Translations under genes and position numbers: made by a program
Shown here: piece after piece, positions 1-8,274 of the stretch
How positions within the stretch are numbered: the first letter of the stretch is position 1
Layout of the letters: each line of letters opens with the position of its first letter
NCBI GenBank assembly: GCA_015492295.1
Contig: WGFI01000059.1
Location: forward strand, 1-52,375
Direction: 5' to 3'
Origin: Caldifarciminota bacterium
GTDB lineage: Bacteria; Hydrothermota; Hydrothermia; LBFQ01
DNA: 52,375 bases
The notes under the pieces: model-generated
The model's database searches: none
What the model was told of the DNA's origin: nothing
Seen by the model: only the letters and a program-made list of their open reading frames with translations

Positions 1-1
1 G

Positions 2-316
2 CAGTATATATACACATCAACGGCGCCTCCTTTACCGATAAAAGATTTCACGGACAGCGTGCTTGTATATGACTACGATGTTAATATCATAAATCTGCCT
101 TTTGTGGAAGTTTTGCCGGATACCTTTTCATTAACGCTTGAATGTTTGGTTGGTGTTGGTGAGGGTGGTGATATATCCGTTTTGGATGGAGAGGTTGAGG
201 TTTATGATGTTTCTGGGAGGTTGATATACAAAGGATATTCGGATGGAATTAGTTTGAAGAGAGGCGTCTATTTCTTACGGAAAGGAAAAAAGGTTTATAA
301 GAGAATCGTAAGGTGA
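2..316 (+). CDS. C-terminal part of a secreted protein with sorting-like domain (5' end outside window)
   Basis: The frame is open from base 2 to the TGA at 314-316, so the start lies upstream of the window. The visible 104 residues end in a domain of about 40 residues that recurs in this window: a VEVYDVSGRLIYKG strand pair, then LKRGVYFLRKGKK and a basic last strand ending KRIVR. Such modules resemble type IX-style C-terminal sorting domains, which direct proteins across the outer membrane in other FCB bacteria; that role is inferred. Nothing can be said about the function of the missing N-terminal part. A GTG at 59 is in frame but has no start context. Confidence 0.7.
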   Translation, partial: QYIYTSTAPPLPIKDFTDSVLVYDYDVNIINLPFVEVLPDTFSLTLECLVGVGEGGDISVLDGEVEVYDVSGRLIYKGYSDGISLKRGVYFLRKGKKVYKRIVR

Positions 317-357
317 TTTCGGTTATCTTTTTACTTCCTTAAAATTATCGGTTAGAC

Positions 358-1950
358 ATGTTTTTGATTTTTTTGAGTGCTCAGAATTATTTAAAGATAT
401 ATGTTTTGCATTGGAACGATGCTCATGGACATCTGAGTTATAACGAGGCCTTCTGGCTGGATCCTCAATTTCCTCCGACTCTGTCAAACGCGAGAGCTTT
501 GGCATATTTGGTTAAATATTACAGGGAAAAGGCTAAGAAAGAGGGCGCTTTGGTTCTGGTTTTTGATGCCGCCGATTATTTTCAAGGGGATCCCTTGGGA
601 GAGATGACGAAGGGAAAACTCTATATGGAAATTATGAATTACATAGGTCTGACGGCGGGAGCCGTAGGAAATCATGACTTTGATCTTGGTAGAGATATAC
701 TGGATTCATTGGCAAAATGGGCGAAATTCCCTCTGATATGCGCCAACTTGGTTGATACTCTCGGAAATAGACCCTCCTTCGTGAAACCTTACATAATCAT
801 TGATACTATGGGGGTTCGCATAGCGGTCTTCGGACTCATAACCCACTGGTTAAAGGGCATGGTTTCTCCCAAGAACCTGGGGGAACTTGAAGCGAAGTGG
901 GAATATACCTTTGTTAAGGATTTCGTTCCAAAGCTTATGAAGAAAGAGAAACCCGATATAGTTATAGCTCTGACGCATTCCGGTTTTAGACATGATATTA
1001 GGAACGCCGACAGTGTAAGGGGTATAGATCTCATAGTAGGGGGACACAGCCATACCGGACTTTATAAGCCTTACTTCTCAAAGATAAATTCTACGGCGAT
1101 AGTTCAGGCGTTCTCCCACATGGCGAATCTCGGTGTGGTTGAAATACTTTACGATAGGAAGAACAGAGAAATAGTTGATATAAAGGGAAAGATCATAACT
1201 CTACTTTCGGAAAGGGTCCCTTCGGATCCCTATGTTGATTCAATACTGAGTATATACGAAAGTAAGGTGGATAGTATCTACGGTGAGGTTATAGCGGAAA
1301 GTGAGGGGGATTTTAACAGAGGGGGCTTTATAGAGAGCTCTATGGGGAATTTGATTACCGATGCCATGAGATGGTTCGTTGAAAACAGAACGGGTGAAAG
1401 GAGTAAGTATCCCGTAATAGCCATATACAACGCGGGTGGTATAAGACATGCTTTCAGTTATGGCAAGATAACGAGGAAGGATATTTATAAAGCTATACCC
1501 TTTCCTAATACGCTGATGTACGGAAAGGTCAAAGGTAGAGACCTTTTAAAGATATTGGGGGTCGGTTTTAACGGGCATCATGCCATATTCTTAGTTTCGG
1601 GTTTGAAGCTGATTTACGATAATTCCGAATTGTATAACGATAGCATAACGGTTATCATACGGGACAGTATAACCTTTGAGGAAATAAATAGGAAGACTTA
1701 CACCTTACCTCTGGCTAAGGTGAAGATCGTTGATGTGAATGGTGCAGCTTTTCACCCGGATTCCACTTATATAGTCGCATCAAACGATTACTTGATAAAC
1801 GGCGGTGGTGAGTATGTGGTATTTCAAACCCTTTCGGATATAAAGGATACGGGAAGGAGAATATCGGATGTGGTTGAAGAATATTTACGATACAAGGGAA
1901 AAGTTAGGCCAAAGATTGAAGGCAGGATAAAGAAGGGTGTTCTAAGATGA
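358..1950 (+). CDS. Secreted 5'-nucleotidase / UDP-sugar hydrolase family metallophosphatase
   Basis: A 530-residue protein of the UshA/5'-nucleotidase family, which removes phosphate from nucleotides in the periplasm. The N-terminal calcineurin-like metallophosphatase domain shows HWNDAHGH (D21, H23), GNHDFDLG and GGHSHTG, which hold the two metal ions. The C-terminal substrate domain (from about residue 310) has NAGGIRH and SNDYLINGGGEY. The N-terminus MFLIFLSAQ would be a very short signal peptide. In-frame TAA at 340-342 limits the start; TAAAAT at 340-345 lies 12 bases before the ATG and may be the promoter. The stop overlaps the next start (ATGA), so the following lipoprotein is co-translated. 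The precise substrate cannot be told from sequence. Confidence 0.9.
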   Translation: MFLIFLSAQNYLKIYVLHWNDAHGHLSYNEAFWLDPQFPPTLSNARALAYLVKYYREKAKKEGALVLVFDAADYFQGDPLGEMTKGKLYMEIMNYIGLTAGAVGNHDFDLGRDILDSLAKWAKFPLICANLVDTLGNRPSFVKPYIIIDTMGVRIAVFGLITHWLKGMVSPKNLGELEAKWEYTFVKDFVPKLMKKEKPDIVIALTHSGFRHDIRNADSVRGIDLIVGGHSHTGLYKPYFSKINSTAIVQAFSHMANLGVVEILYDRKNREIVDIKGKIITLLSERVPSDPYVDSILSIYESKVDSIYGEVIAESEGDFNRGGFIESSMGNLITDAMRWFVENRTGERSKYPVIAIYNAGGIRHAFSYGKITRKDIYKAIPFPNTLMYGKVKGRDLLKILGVGFNGHHAIFLVSGLKLIYDNSELYNDSITVIIRDSITFEEINRKTYTLPLAKVKIVDVNGAAFHPDSTYIVASNDYLINGGGEYVVFQTLSDIKDTGRRISDVVEEYLRYKGKVRPKIEGRIKKGVLR

Positions 1951-2624
1951 TAAGGATCTTCACGGTTTTCCTCATATTTCTGGCTTGCTCGGAAATGGAG
2001 ATATACAAGCGATGGAAGGATAAGTCGGAAAAATATCCAGTATCGGTGTTGAGGGAGATCGGGGATAGTTTGAACTCCCCTAAGTTCAGAAGGAGGATCG
2101 CAAGAACCCCTTTCGGACCCAAGATATTGGATCTCGCCTTGAATATATCCAAAAACTTAAATTATGCAAATTTACCTTTGGATTCGCTTGTAAAATGCGC
2201 TTATGGGATGAAGGGTGTGGTAATGTTCATATATGATTTTGGTTTGTTTGATGAGCGTTGGAGCGAATCCTTATTCGCATATAAAAATATACTCTCACAC
2301 GCTTTGAAAAAACTCTACAAGGTTCAAGATTTAGATTCCTTGGAGAAAATCACATACGCCTTGCAACCCCCGATCATGGCGGGTATATACAAGAAGGAAT
2401 ACCTATCCCTAATAGAGCTTTACAGGAGTAAGTCAATAGCGAGGGGGGAGGTAAGGTGGGGTATGAGCGAGGAGGATGTGATAAAGGCGTGGGGTGAGCC
2501 CGACAGTGTGGATACGGTTTATTCGGTTTCAAATGCTTCATTCGGTAAAATAATGCACTGGATAAAGGAAGGCAAAGGTGTTCTTATACTTGATGGTAGG
2601 GTTGAGGATATCTTTGAGGAATGA
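1947..2624 (+). CDS. Lipoprotein with C-terminal SmpA/BamE-like segment
   Basis: A 225-residue protein beginning MIRIFTVFLIFLAC, a signal peptide with a lipobox whose cysteine (C14) would be lipid-modified. I do not recognise the middle part, which is mostly helical. Near the C-terminus, GEVRWGMSEEDVIKAWGEPD matches the pattern of SmpA/OmlA/BamE-like domains (R-x-G-M-x-x-x-x-V-x-x-x-x-G-x-P), short modules of outer-membrane lipoproteins. It overlaps the nucleotidase gene by 4 bases (ATGA), so both are made from one mRNA. The role is unknown; an outer-membrane location is inferred. Confidence 0.75.
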   Translation: MIRIFTVFLIFLACSEMEIYKRWKDKSEKYPVSVLREIGDSLNSPKFRRRIARTPFGPKILDLALNISKNLNYANLPLDSLVKCAYGMKGVVMFIYDFGLFDERWSESLFAYKNILSHALKKLYKVQDLDSLEKITYALQPPIMAGIYKKEYLSLIELYRSKSIARGEVRWGMSEEDVIKAWGEPDSVDTVYSVSNASFGKIMHWIKEGKGVLILDGRVEDIFEE

Positions 2625-2658
2625 TACTCCTCCAACCTCTCAAACCAAGTTTTTTCGC

Positions 2659-3735
2659 CTAGCTTACATTTATAAAAGTTTTTTCCATCTTATTTTCAAC
2701 ATTTTTGATTATCGCCTCCCTGACCTCCTCTATACCTATCCTGCTTAAAGCGGGTTCAAAGAATCCTATAACTATCAGCTTCTTCGCTTCCGTTTCCTCT
2801 ATTCCTCTGCTCATCAAATAAAACATCTTTTCTGGGTCTATGGGTCCTACCGTGGCCCCATGCGTAGCCCTAACCTGATTTGCCATTATTTCAAGGCCTG
2901 GAATGGAATCCGCCCTCGCCCCAGAATTTAAAAGCATGGCGTGCTCGGATAGATAGGCATCCGCAAACTGGGCTTCCCTTTCTATGTTTATCAACCCGTA
3001 CATAACCGCGCGTGATGAATCTTTCAGAACCGCTCTTATGTTTGATTCTCCTTTTGTGTAAGGTGCGGAGAAATCCAAATTCGTGGTTATATCAAAGTGT
3101 TGTTCCTTATCACCGAACAACACCTGAACATCCTCTATGTGCGCCTCCTCACCGATCGGTTTTATAAAATGTTTTGACATAACGAACTTCCCACCGAACC
3201 ACGCACCGACCAGCTGTGAGCGACTGTACCTTTCAGATTTCACCCCTCTCGCAATAAAAACGATGGATTTATCGTCCATATCCTCCAGTACGGCCAATCT
3301 TATATCAGAATTCTCCTTTGATACCACCTCAACAACTTCCGTATAAAGCCCTGAACCTTTAACATATACGACCACCTCGCCCCTGCTATTCTTACCTCCA
3401 TAAACGACTATATGGGTGTGCATCCTGCCCCCAACATCAACCTTTATATATATAGGTTTATCCAAGATGAAATCATCGGGAAATTCCACCTTTATAACTT
3501 CATCCAAGTTGGCATAGTGCAAAGCTATGAACTTGTTCGTATCCGGCTTTACAATCCCTCCTACTGTGCCAAGATCCTTAATTATCTGAACTACGCTTCC
3601 TTCATCTTCAACCCTAACATCACCCCCCTTTTCAAGGAGGTATCTCTCCTCCTTCCACCACTTTAAGTTCGTATATTTACTCTCCGGAAGCGGAAGGCTT
3701 TGGTATAATTTCTTAGCTTCAAGCCTTATATCCAT
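2659..3735 (-). CDS. sufD: SufB/SufD-family Fe-S cluster assembly protein
   Basis: A 358-residue member of the SufB/SufD family, scaffold parts of the SUF system that builds iron-sulfur clusters. The family beta-helix is suggested by the repeating short strands in the middle. The C-terminal signature RATHGATVGPIDPEKMFYLM and SRGIEETEAKKLIVIGF is typical. Length and the lack of an obvious cluster cysteine in the core favour SufD over SufB. No sufB, sufC or sufS lies in the window, so the gene is separated from its usual operon. It has its own promoter: TAGAAT at 3744-3749 ends 8 bases before the ATG, and a palindrome at 3761-3775 covers the -35 area. Confidence 0.85.
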   Translation of the reverse strand: MDIRLEAKKLYQSLPLPESKYTNLKWWKEERYLLEKGGDVRVEDEGSVVQIIKDLGTVGGIVKPDTNKFIALHYANLDEVIKVEFPDDFILDKPIYIKVDVGGRMHTHIVVYGGKNSRGEVVVYVKGSGLYTEVVEVVSKENSDIRLAVLEDMDDKSIVFIARGVKSERYSRSQLVGAWFGGKFVMSKHFIKPIGEEAHIEDVQVLFGDKEQHFDITTNLDFSAPYTKGESNIRAVLKDSSRAVMYGLINIEREAQFADAYLSEHAMLLNSGARADSIPGLEIMANQVRATHGATVGPIDPEKMFYLMSRGIEETEAKKLIVIGFFEPALSRIGIEEVREAIIKNVENKMEKTFINVS

Positions 3736-3743
3736 AATCGGAT

Positions 3744-3749
3744 ATTCTA
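3744..3749 (-). promoter_or_regulatory. -10 box of sufD (leaderless)
   Basis: TAGAAT on the minus strand, 8 bases before the sufD ATG. Preceded by AAAATTCACCCT, a T-rich/C-rich run also seen before other -10 boxes here. The expected RNA start falls at or next to the ATG. Confidence 0.55.
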
Positions 3750-3760
3750 AGGGTGAATTT

Positions 3761-3775
3761 TGACTTACTAAGTCA
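3761..3775. promoter_or_regulatory. Perfect palindrome TGACTTA-C-TAAGTCA in the sufD promoter
   Basis: Two 7-base arms around one base, centred about 31 bases before the predicted sufD RNA start, over the -35 position. This is where a repressor would sit. Many suf operons are controlled by Rrf2-family iron-sulfur sensors, but no such regulator is in the window and the site does not match a motif I know. Confidence 0.45.
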
Positions 3776-3782
3776 GGATTTA

Positions 3783-4259
3783 TTAATGGGGTATCAAAGA
3801 GAATATCTCCGGTAGGAAGTTCCTTCCTTCCTTAAAAAGTTCCCTTACAATCCTTGCCGTCGCTCCCCATATCACACCCAATCTGGTCTCAACCAGGTCG
3901 GAATAGACCAATGGCCTCAATTCTATAAGCGGTATAAAATCCCACTTTTCTATCTCCTCGGATGGTTTGATTTTGGTTTCATCCGATAGTAGTGCTACAA
4001 AAGGGTATATCTTTATATTTGTGGTCATCGTCTTTACTGGATTGAGCTGTCCCACTATGTTGTAATGGGTGTTGTTGAGCGATAGTTCTTCCTCAATTTC
4101 TCTATAAAGAGCGTTCAAGGGTGACTCTCCGATTCTAACCATACCTCCGGGAAAACCCACCTCGTTGGCATGCTGTATATGTTCCTTGGATCTTTTAACG
4201 AGGAGTATTGACATATCCTTGAATAAAATGCAAACGGATGCTTTTTTAACTCTTGGCAT
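3783..4259 (-). CDS. Nudix hydrolase, CoA pyrophosphatase-like
   Basis: A 158-residue Nudix protein. The Nudix box runs from GGMVRIGESPLNALYREIEEE, holding the metal-binding REIEEE glutamates; the usual glycine after the glutamates is replaced (ELSL). The phrase NEVGFPGG before it and the overall length resemble CoA/NADH pyrophosphatases (NUDT7/YeaB type), which cleave diphosphate bonds. The start overlaps the 3' end of fabD by 14 bases, so it is co-transcribed with fabD and the recO-like gene. Exact substrate is uncertain. Confidence 0.8.
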   Translation of the reverse strand: MPRVKKASVCILFKDMSILLVKRSKEHIQHANEVGFPGGMVRIGESPLNALYREIEEELSLNNTHYNIVGQLNPVKTMTTNIKIYPFVALLSDETKIKPSEEIEKWDFIPLIELRPLVYSDLVETRLGVIWGATARIVRELFKEGRNFLPEIFSLIPH

Positions 4260-5142
4260 ACTTATCCTCGGCGGAGAAACACTTTATTTTGTCCGTTATT
4301 TGCGCTATCAAACCGCAAAGGACCTTCTTGGGACCCACTTCCCAAACCTCATAAACACCCATATCAACGGCCGTATTTATCATATCAACGAACCTGACAG
4401 GGGACCTCAGCTGTACCCTTAGAGCCTCGTATATCTCATCCACCGTATTGGCAACTTTGCCCGTGGAATTCATTATAATCGGGACTTTGGGTTGCATCAG
4501 CTTAACATCTTCCAACACCTTTGAAAACTCATAGGCTGCTTTATCCATAAGGGGAGAATGGAATGCGGTACTGACCTTTAAAGGTATCAATCTGATCCTA
4601 TAACCGTTGGATTTTATATGATTCTCAAACGCTTTCACCTCGTTGCTATCTCCTGAGACAACGACCTGTTTCGGTGAGTTTATGTTTGCTATCACAGTCA
4701 TTTTTAGATTCAAGGTTCCAATGGCCTTTTCGGATATTTCATAGGCGCCATTTCCTATCACTGCGAGCATCTTACCCCCCTTAGACTTACCCATGATCTC
4801 GCCCCTTTTTACCACAAGCCTTAAAGCATCCTCAAATGACAACACGCCAGCGGCGTACAAAGCCGAAAACTCCCCAAGACTATGTCCGAAAACCACATCA
4901 AAGGAGAGGGTATTCCCAATTATCTCCAATAGAGATGCGGAATATACGAATATTGCGGGTTGTGTGTATTGGGTTTGCATTAACCTTTCCTCAGGCCCAT
5001 AGAAAGATATTTCTTTAATAGGGATGCCGGATATATCTTCCGCGAGATCGTAAATCCTCCTTGCCTTCTCATTGTTGTCGTACAGATCCTTACCCATACC
5101 CACATACTGGCTGCCTTGACCGGGAAACGCAAATGCTCTCAT
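4246..5142 (-). CDS. fabD: Malonyl-CoA:ACP transacylase
   Basis: A 298-residue FabD, which moves malonyl groups from CoA to acyl carrier protein at the start of fatty acid elongation in the cytoplasm. It begins directly with AFPGQGSQYVGMG, has the catalytic serine in GHSLGE (S88), and the conserved AFHSPLM with the active-site histidine. Length is normal for the family. It is not next to other fab genes: upstream by a 4-base overlap (ATGA) is the recO-like gene, and downstream is the Nudix gene. Confidence 0.95.
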   Translation of the reverse strand: MRAFAFPGQGSQYVGMGKDLYDNNEKARRIYDLAEDISGIPIKEISFYGPEERLMQTQYTQPAIFVYSASLLEIIGNTLSFDVVFGHSLGEFSALYAAGVLSFEDALRLVVKRGEIMGKSKGGKMLAVIGNGAYEISEKAIGTLNLKMTVIANINSPKQVVVSGDSNEVKAFENHIKSNGYRIRLIPLKVSTAFHSPLMDKAAYEFSKVLEDVKLMQPKVPIIMNSTGKVANTVDEIYEALRVQLRSPVRFVDMINTAVDMGVYEVWEVGPKKVLCGLIAQITDKIKCFSAEDKYAKS

Positions 5143-5570
5143 ATCAGGAGGAGTTCGTTCAGGAGTCCCTCAGGGTCATCCGATTTCTGAATTATCTTTT
5201 TGATTCTTTCGGAGGTAATATGGGGTTCCTTTTCCATCTTATCTAAGAACTTGACGAAAGGCGTATATGTATCCTTATTCTTGGCATCATAACCGTTTAT
5301 CGTGCTGAAAACTATGGAATACACTTCCACGAGTTGAGGATTCCTGAGTATATGCCTGTAATCGTATATGGGCTTCGCCTCCTCTAAGTAGTACAGCGTT
5401 CTACTCTTCTTAACGAACACCTCAAATGTCCCCAACATATACAGGCCCTTACCTACGATCTTTATTATTCCTAAATCCTCAGATGCCCCTATGTATAGCC
5501 TTGATTTACCTTTATACACCCTTTCATCAAGCACAAGAACTCTCGTTTTTGCTTCAAGGGTGTATTCCAT
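5139..5570 (-). CDS. Short RecO-like protein (N-terminal OB-fold only)
   Basis: A 143-residue protein whose first 80 residues read like the N-terminal OB-fold of RecO (TRVLVLDERVYKGKSRLYIG, then GIIKIVGKGLY). RecO helps load RecA on single-stranded DNA and is usually about 230-250 residues with a helical C-terminal domain; here only a short helical tail follows, so the usual C-terminal half is missing or strongly reduced. A good Shine-Dalgarno (AAGGAGG) sits in the 3' end of the upstream peptidase gene. It overlaps fabD by 4 bases. The assignment is tentative. Confidence 0.55.
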   Translation of the reverse strand: MEYTLEAKTRVLVLDERVYKGKSRLYIGASEDLGIIKIVGKGLYMLGTFEVFVKKSRTLYYLEEAKPIYDYRHILRNPQLVEVYSIVFSTINGYDAKNKDTYTPFVKFLDKMEKEPHITSERIKKIIQKSDDPEGLLNELLLI

Positions 5571-6468
5571 ATTCTTTAACCTCCTTGTTTTTACCTCCTA
5601 TATATACCGCGGGCATATAAGGGGTATTATGATATACCCCTACATTTCCATTTAAATCAAGACCTATGATTCCCGCTGGATAATGGGTCAAATTTACAAC
5701 CTCCTTTGCGGCATCCATAGGTTTCATTCCAGATAAAACCAAATCGCAAAACCTCTTTGTCATCAGAACTTGAATTATACCTTCACCGACGCCCGTGGCG
5801 GATGCACCCACACCGCCTTCCGCCCATGTCCCGGCTCCTGGAATCGGGGTGTCTCCAACCCTCCCGGGAAGTTTTAGATATGTTCCCCCGGTTGATGTGC
5901 CGGCGCATACGCTCTTCCCATCCGTGGCGACCGCTCCGACCGTCCCTACGAACATCTCAGGATGCTCCTTTATAAGTTTGGCCGTTTTTTCCATAAAACT
6001 TTCAAACTCCCCATCTCTGATTTTTCTCTTAACCTCTTCCAATCTTTTCAGGGATCTATCGCTCACAACATTCGCCTCGGGTAGTTCAAAGATTCTCGCC
6101 AACCTTTCTGCACCTTCACCGTACATAATATGATGCGAAGTTTTCTCGGCGATCAACCTAGCCAAGGATATGGGATTCTTAACGCTTGAAACGCCTATGA
6201 CGGCACCTATCTTCAAGGGATCATCGTTTATTATACAGGCATCCATCTCAGGTTTTCCATCTATACTTAGACTGCTCCCCGTACCGGCGTTAAACAGAGG
6301 ATCATCCTCCAAAACCTTTATCGCCTCTTCAACGGCATCAACGGGGCTTCCGCCATCTTCTAAGATTTTCAAACCCTTTTGAGCCGCAAGCTTTAAAACT
6401 TCAATGGCTTTCTCAATTTTTTCCGATTTCCATCTTCCAGCACCACCATGAACAACTATCGCTAACAC
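5554..6468 (-). CDS. Isoaspartyl peptidase / L-asparaginase (Ntn hydrolase)
   Basis: A 304-residue type 2 asparaginase/isoaspartyl dipeptidase. These enzymes self-cleave before a threonine that then becomes the nucleophile; here this is T176 in GTVGAVATDG. GTSTGGTYLKLPGRVGDTP and GAGTWAEG are the conserved substrate-site loops, and N-terminal VVHGGAG is typical. The likely role is removal of isoaspartyl damage, useful at high temperature, or asparagine breakdown. The start is a GTG at 6466-6468, chosen because TATAAT lies 8 bases upstream and the protein then begins exactly where family members do. The 3' end overlaps the recO-like start by 17 bases. Confidence 0.9.
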   Translation of the reverse strand: MLAIVVHGGAGRWKSEKIEKAIEVLKLAAQKGLKILEDGGSPVDAVEEAIKVLEDDPLFNAGTGSSLSIDGKPEMDACIINDDPLKIGAVIGVSSVKNPISLARLIAEKTSHHIMYGEGAERLARIFELPEANVVSDRSLKRLEEVKRKIRDGEFESFMEKTAKLIKEHPEMFVGTVGAVATDGKSVCAGTSTGGTYLKLPGRVGDTPIPGAGTWAEGGVGASATGVGEGIIQVLMTKRFCDLVLSGMKPMDAAKEVVNLTHYPAGIIGLDLNGNVGVYHNTPYMPAVYIGGKNKEVKEYGIHP

Positions 6469-6476
6469 AGTTTAAT

Positions 6477-6482
6477 ATTATA
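6477..6482 (-). promoter_or_regulatory. -10 box of the isoaspartyl peptidase operon (leaderless GTG)
   Basis: TATAAT on the minus strand, 8 bases before the GTG start. Immediately upstream is AAAAAATTTTTCCCCTT, almost the same as before the tRNA-Gly -10 at 38377. No -35 hexamer is seen. Confidence 0.6.
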
Positions 6483-6539
6483 AAGGGGAAAAATTTTTTG
6501 TGGGCGGATGGAAGTTTCTTCCGGATAAATGCTCTTCCT

Positions 6540-6545
6540 TATAAT
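6540..6545 (+). promoter_or_regulatory. -10 box of nfeD (leaderless)
   Basis: TATAAT 9 bases before the ATG at 6555. It decides the nfeD start: a longer open frame reaches back to 6498 but would place the promoter inside the coding region and adds residues unlike the family. Confidence 0.6.
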
Positions 6546-6554
6546 ACCATCTTG

Positions 6555-6998
6555 ATGTCCTTCTTAGTTGAGTATAAGGAGTTTTGGAGTATAGTGTTTT
6601 TCGTAGTAGGACTGATTCTTATGATCCTTGAAATGGGGATACCTACCAATTTTCAACTGTTCGCTTTCGGCATGGGATTCCTGGGGCTATCGGTGATGAC
6701 ATTTTTCGGCATAAATGTTTTAATACAAGTTTTCGTATTTGCGATTATAGTGATCGCCACGATATCTATAGCGCACATATTTACGAGCAAAACCACAGTA
6801 GGATCCAAGGATTTTTCTCCTTATGATCTCATAGGTAAAAAGGGTAAGGTCGTTAAAATAGAAAACGATAAGGTTATTGTTAAGGTTGAAGGTGAAGAGT
6901 GGTTGGCAGAGAGCGATGATATGTTGAAAACGGGGGATAAAATAATCGTGTCGGGTGTTAAGGGTGTAAAGGTTATCGTATCTAAAATGGAAATTTAA
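6555..6998 (+). CDS. nfeD: NfeD-family membrane protein
   Basis: A 147-residue NfeD-like protein: two to three membrane helices (about residues 10-75), then a soluble five-stranded OB-fold (DLIGKKGKVVKIENDKVIV ... GDKIIVSGVKGVKVIV). Short NfeD proteins work with SPFH proteins in membrane microdomains and quality control, and an SPFH gene follows after 15 bases. The ATG at 6555 is chosen because TATAAT lies 9 bases before it and MSFLVEYKEFW is the expected N-terminus. It is divergent from the peptidase operon, with the two promoters about 60 bases apart. Confidence 0.85.
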   Translation: MSFLVEYKEFWSIVFFVVGLILMILEMGIPTNFQLFAFGMGFLGLSVMTFFGINVLIQVFVFAIIVIATISIAHIFTSKTTVGSKDFSPYDLIGKKGKVVKIENDKVIVKVEGEEWLAESDDMLKTGDKIIVSGVKGVKVIVSKMEI

Positions 6999-7013
6999 AA
7001 AGGAGGTGAAGAA

Positions 7014-7964
7014 ATGAGCGGTTTGATAGGTATCATCTTAGCAATCGCGCTTTTGTGGTTTATAGTATCTATTATAGCATCGGCCATAGTGATAATAAGA
7101 CCCTTTGAGGCGGGTGTCGTTGAAAGGCTGGGTAAGTACCAGAGAACGATATATCAAGGTTTGCACCTGATAATACCATTTCTTGATAGGGTTAGAAAGG
7201 TTGATTTACGCGAGAGAGTCGTTGATGTTCCACCACAGGAGGTGATCACCAAGGACAATGTTATCGTAACCGTTGACGGTATAATATACTATAAGATACT
7301 TCAACCTGAGAATGTGGTTTATAAGGTTCAGAACTTCCAAGTTGCGGCCGTCGCCCTGGCTCAAACGAATCTGAGGAATATAATAGGTGAGCTCACATTG
7401 GATGAGACATTGACCAGTCGCGAGATAATAAACGCTAAGCTCAGAACTGTCCTTGACGAAGCTACCGATGCTTGGGGTGTAAAGGTGACGAGGGTAGAGT
7501 TGAAACGCATAGATCCCCCTAAGGATGTTATGGAAGCTATGCACAAGCAGATGAAGGCGGAAAGAGAAAAGAGGGCTATGATACTTGAAGCTGAGGGTTT
7601 TAGAGAATCTCAAATAAAAAAAGCGGAGGGTGAGAAACAGGCCAAAATATTGTCGGCGGAAGGTTCAAAGCAATCCCAGATACTTGAAGCGGAAGGTAAG
7701 GCTAAGTCAATTCAATTGGTTGCAGATGCCGAAAAATACAGAAAGATCGCGGAAGCGGAGGGAGAGGCTAAGGCGATAAGTTTGATATTTGGAGCCATAA
7801 AGAACATAGATCCAACCAAGGAAGTTATAATGCTTCAATACTTTGAGACCTTGCGGAAGATTGCGGATGGCCAATCAACCAAGCTATTCTTCCCTGTGGA
7901 GCTATCCTCGTTGGCTTCTGCTGTGGAAATATTCAAGGATAGCATGAAAAAGGAAGGTGAGTGA
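7014..7964 (+). CDS. SPFH-domain protein (paraslipin/QmcA type)
   Basis: A 316-residue stomatin/paraslipin-like protein: one N-terminal membrane helix (residues 5-28), the SPFH/Band-7 domain (IIRPFEAGVVERLGKY ... LDETLTSREIINAKL), then a long coiled coil rich in E-A-E-G repeats (residues 185-260) and a C-terminal tail. Such proteins form oligomeric cages or scaffolds at the membrane, often with NfeD, whose gene lies directly upstream. A strong Shine-Dalgarno (AAAGGAGGTGA) precedes the ATG. Codons and length are normal for the family. Confidence 0.9.
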   Translation: MSGLIGIILAIALLWFIVSIIASAIVIIRPFEAGVVERLGKYQRTIYQGLHLIIPFLDRVRKVDLRERVVDVPPQEVITKDNVIVTVDGIIYYKILQPENVVYKVQNFQVAAVALAQTNLRNIIGELTLDETLTSREIINAKLRTVLDEATDAWGVKVTRVELKRIDPPKDVMEAMHKQMKAEREKRAMILEAEGFRESQIKKAEGEKQAKILSAEGSKQSQILEAEGKAKSIQLVADAEKYRKIAEAEGEAKAISLIFGAIKNIDPTKEVIMLQYFETLRKIADGQSTKLFFPVELSSLASAVEIFKDSMKKEGE

Positions 7965-7975
7965 TCTTTCCACCT

Positions 7976-7981
7976 TATAAT
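7976..7981 (+). promoter_or_regulatory. -10 box of the cold-shock gene
   Basis: TATAAT about 37 bases before the cold-shock ATG, preceded by CTTTCCACCT. Unlike most first genes here, this one keeps a short leader of about 30 bases with a Shine-Dalgarno (AAGGAGGGTGAT). Confidence 0.5.
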
Positions 7982-8018
7982 ACCCATTACGAGGCTAAGA
8001 AGTAAAAAGGAGGGTGAT

Positions 8019-8231
8019 ATGCCTCAGATATACAAAGGTCAAGTTCGTTGGTTCAGCCCTAAGAAAGGATACGGCTTTATAGATATAAGCGAGGAGGAGT
8101 CGGTCTTCGTGCATTTCTCCGATATAGAAGGGGAAGGTTATCGCACCCTCTATAAAGGGGAAACGGTTGAGTTTGAGGTTGTGGAGACCGATAAGGGCAA
8201 AAAAGCCGTAAATGTTCGCCGTATAAAGTAG
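8019..8231 (+). CDS. Cold-shock domain protein
   Basis: A 70-residue single cold-shock domain, a small nucleic-acid-binding beta barrel acting as an RNA chaperone. The RNA-binding motifs are clear: VRWFSPKKGYGFIDI (RNP1-like) and VFVHFSDI (RNP2-like). The usual KGFGFI is KGYGFI here. It has its own promoter at 7976 and strong ribosome site. A G-rich hairpin follows the stop codon. Confidence 0.93.
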   Translation: MPQIYKGQVRWFSPKKGYGFIDISEEESVFVHFSDIEGEGYRTLYKGETVEFEVVETDKGKKAVNVRRIK

Positions 8232-8244
8232 GGCATGAACCGGT

Positions 8245-8270
8245 GGGGTGGGTTGAAATAGACCCACTCC
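8245..8270 (+). other. Strong hairpin between the cold-shock gene and the next lipoprotein
   Basis: GGGGTGGGT pairs with ACCCACTCC (one G-U) around the 8-base loop 8254-8261. There is no T-run after it, and the next ATG follows 4 bases later. It could block transcription, protect the cold-shock mRNA end, or hide the start of the 8275 gene. Confidence 0.45.
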
Positions 8271-8274
8271 AATT

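Noticed and set aside
5795-6133. Protein-length open frame opposite the isoaspartyl peptidase gene
   Set aside because: It is a mirror frame of a well-recognised enzyme, with no promoter or ribosome site and low-complexity Pro/Ser composition.
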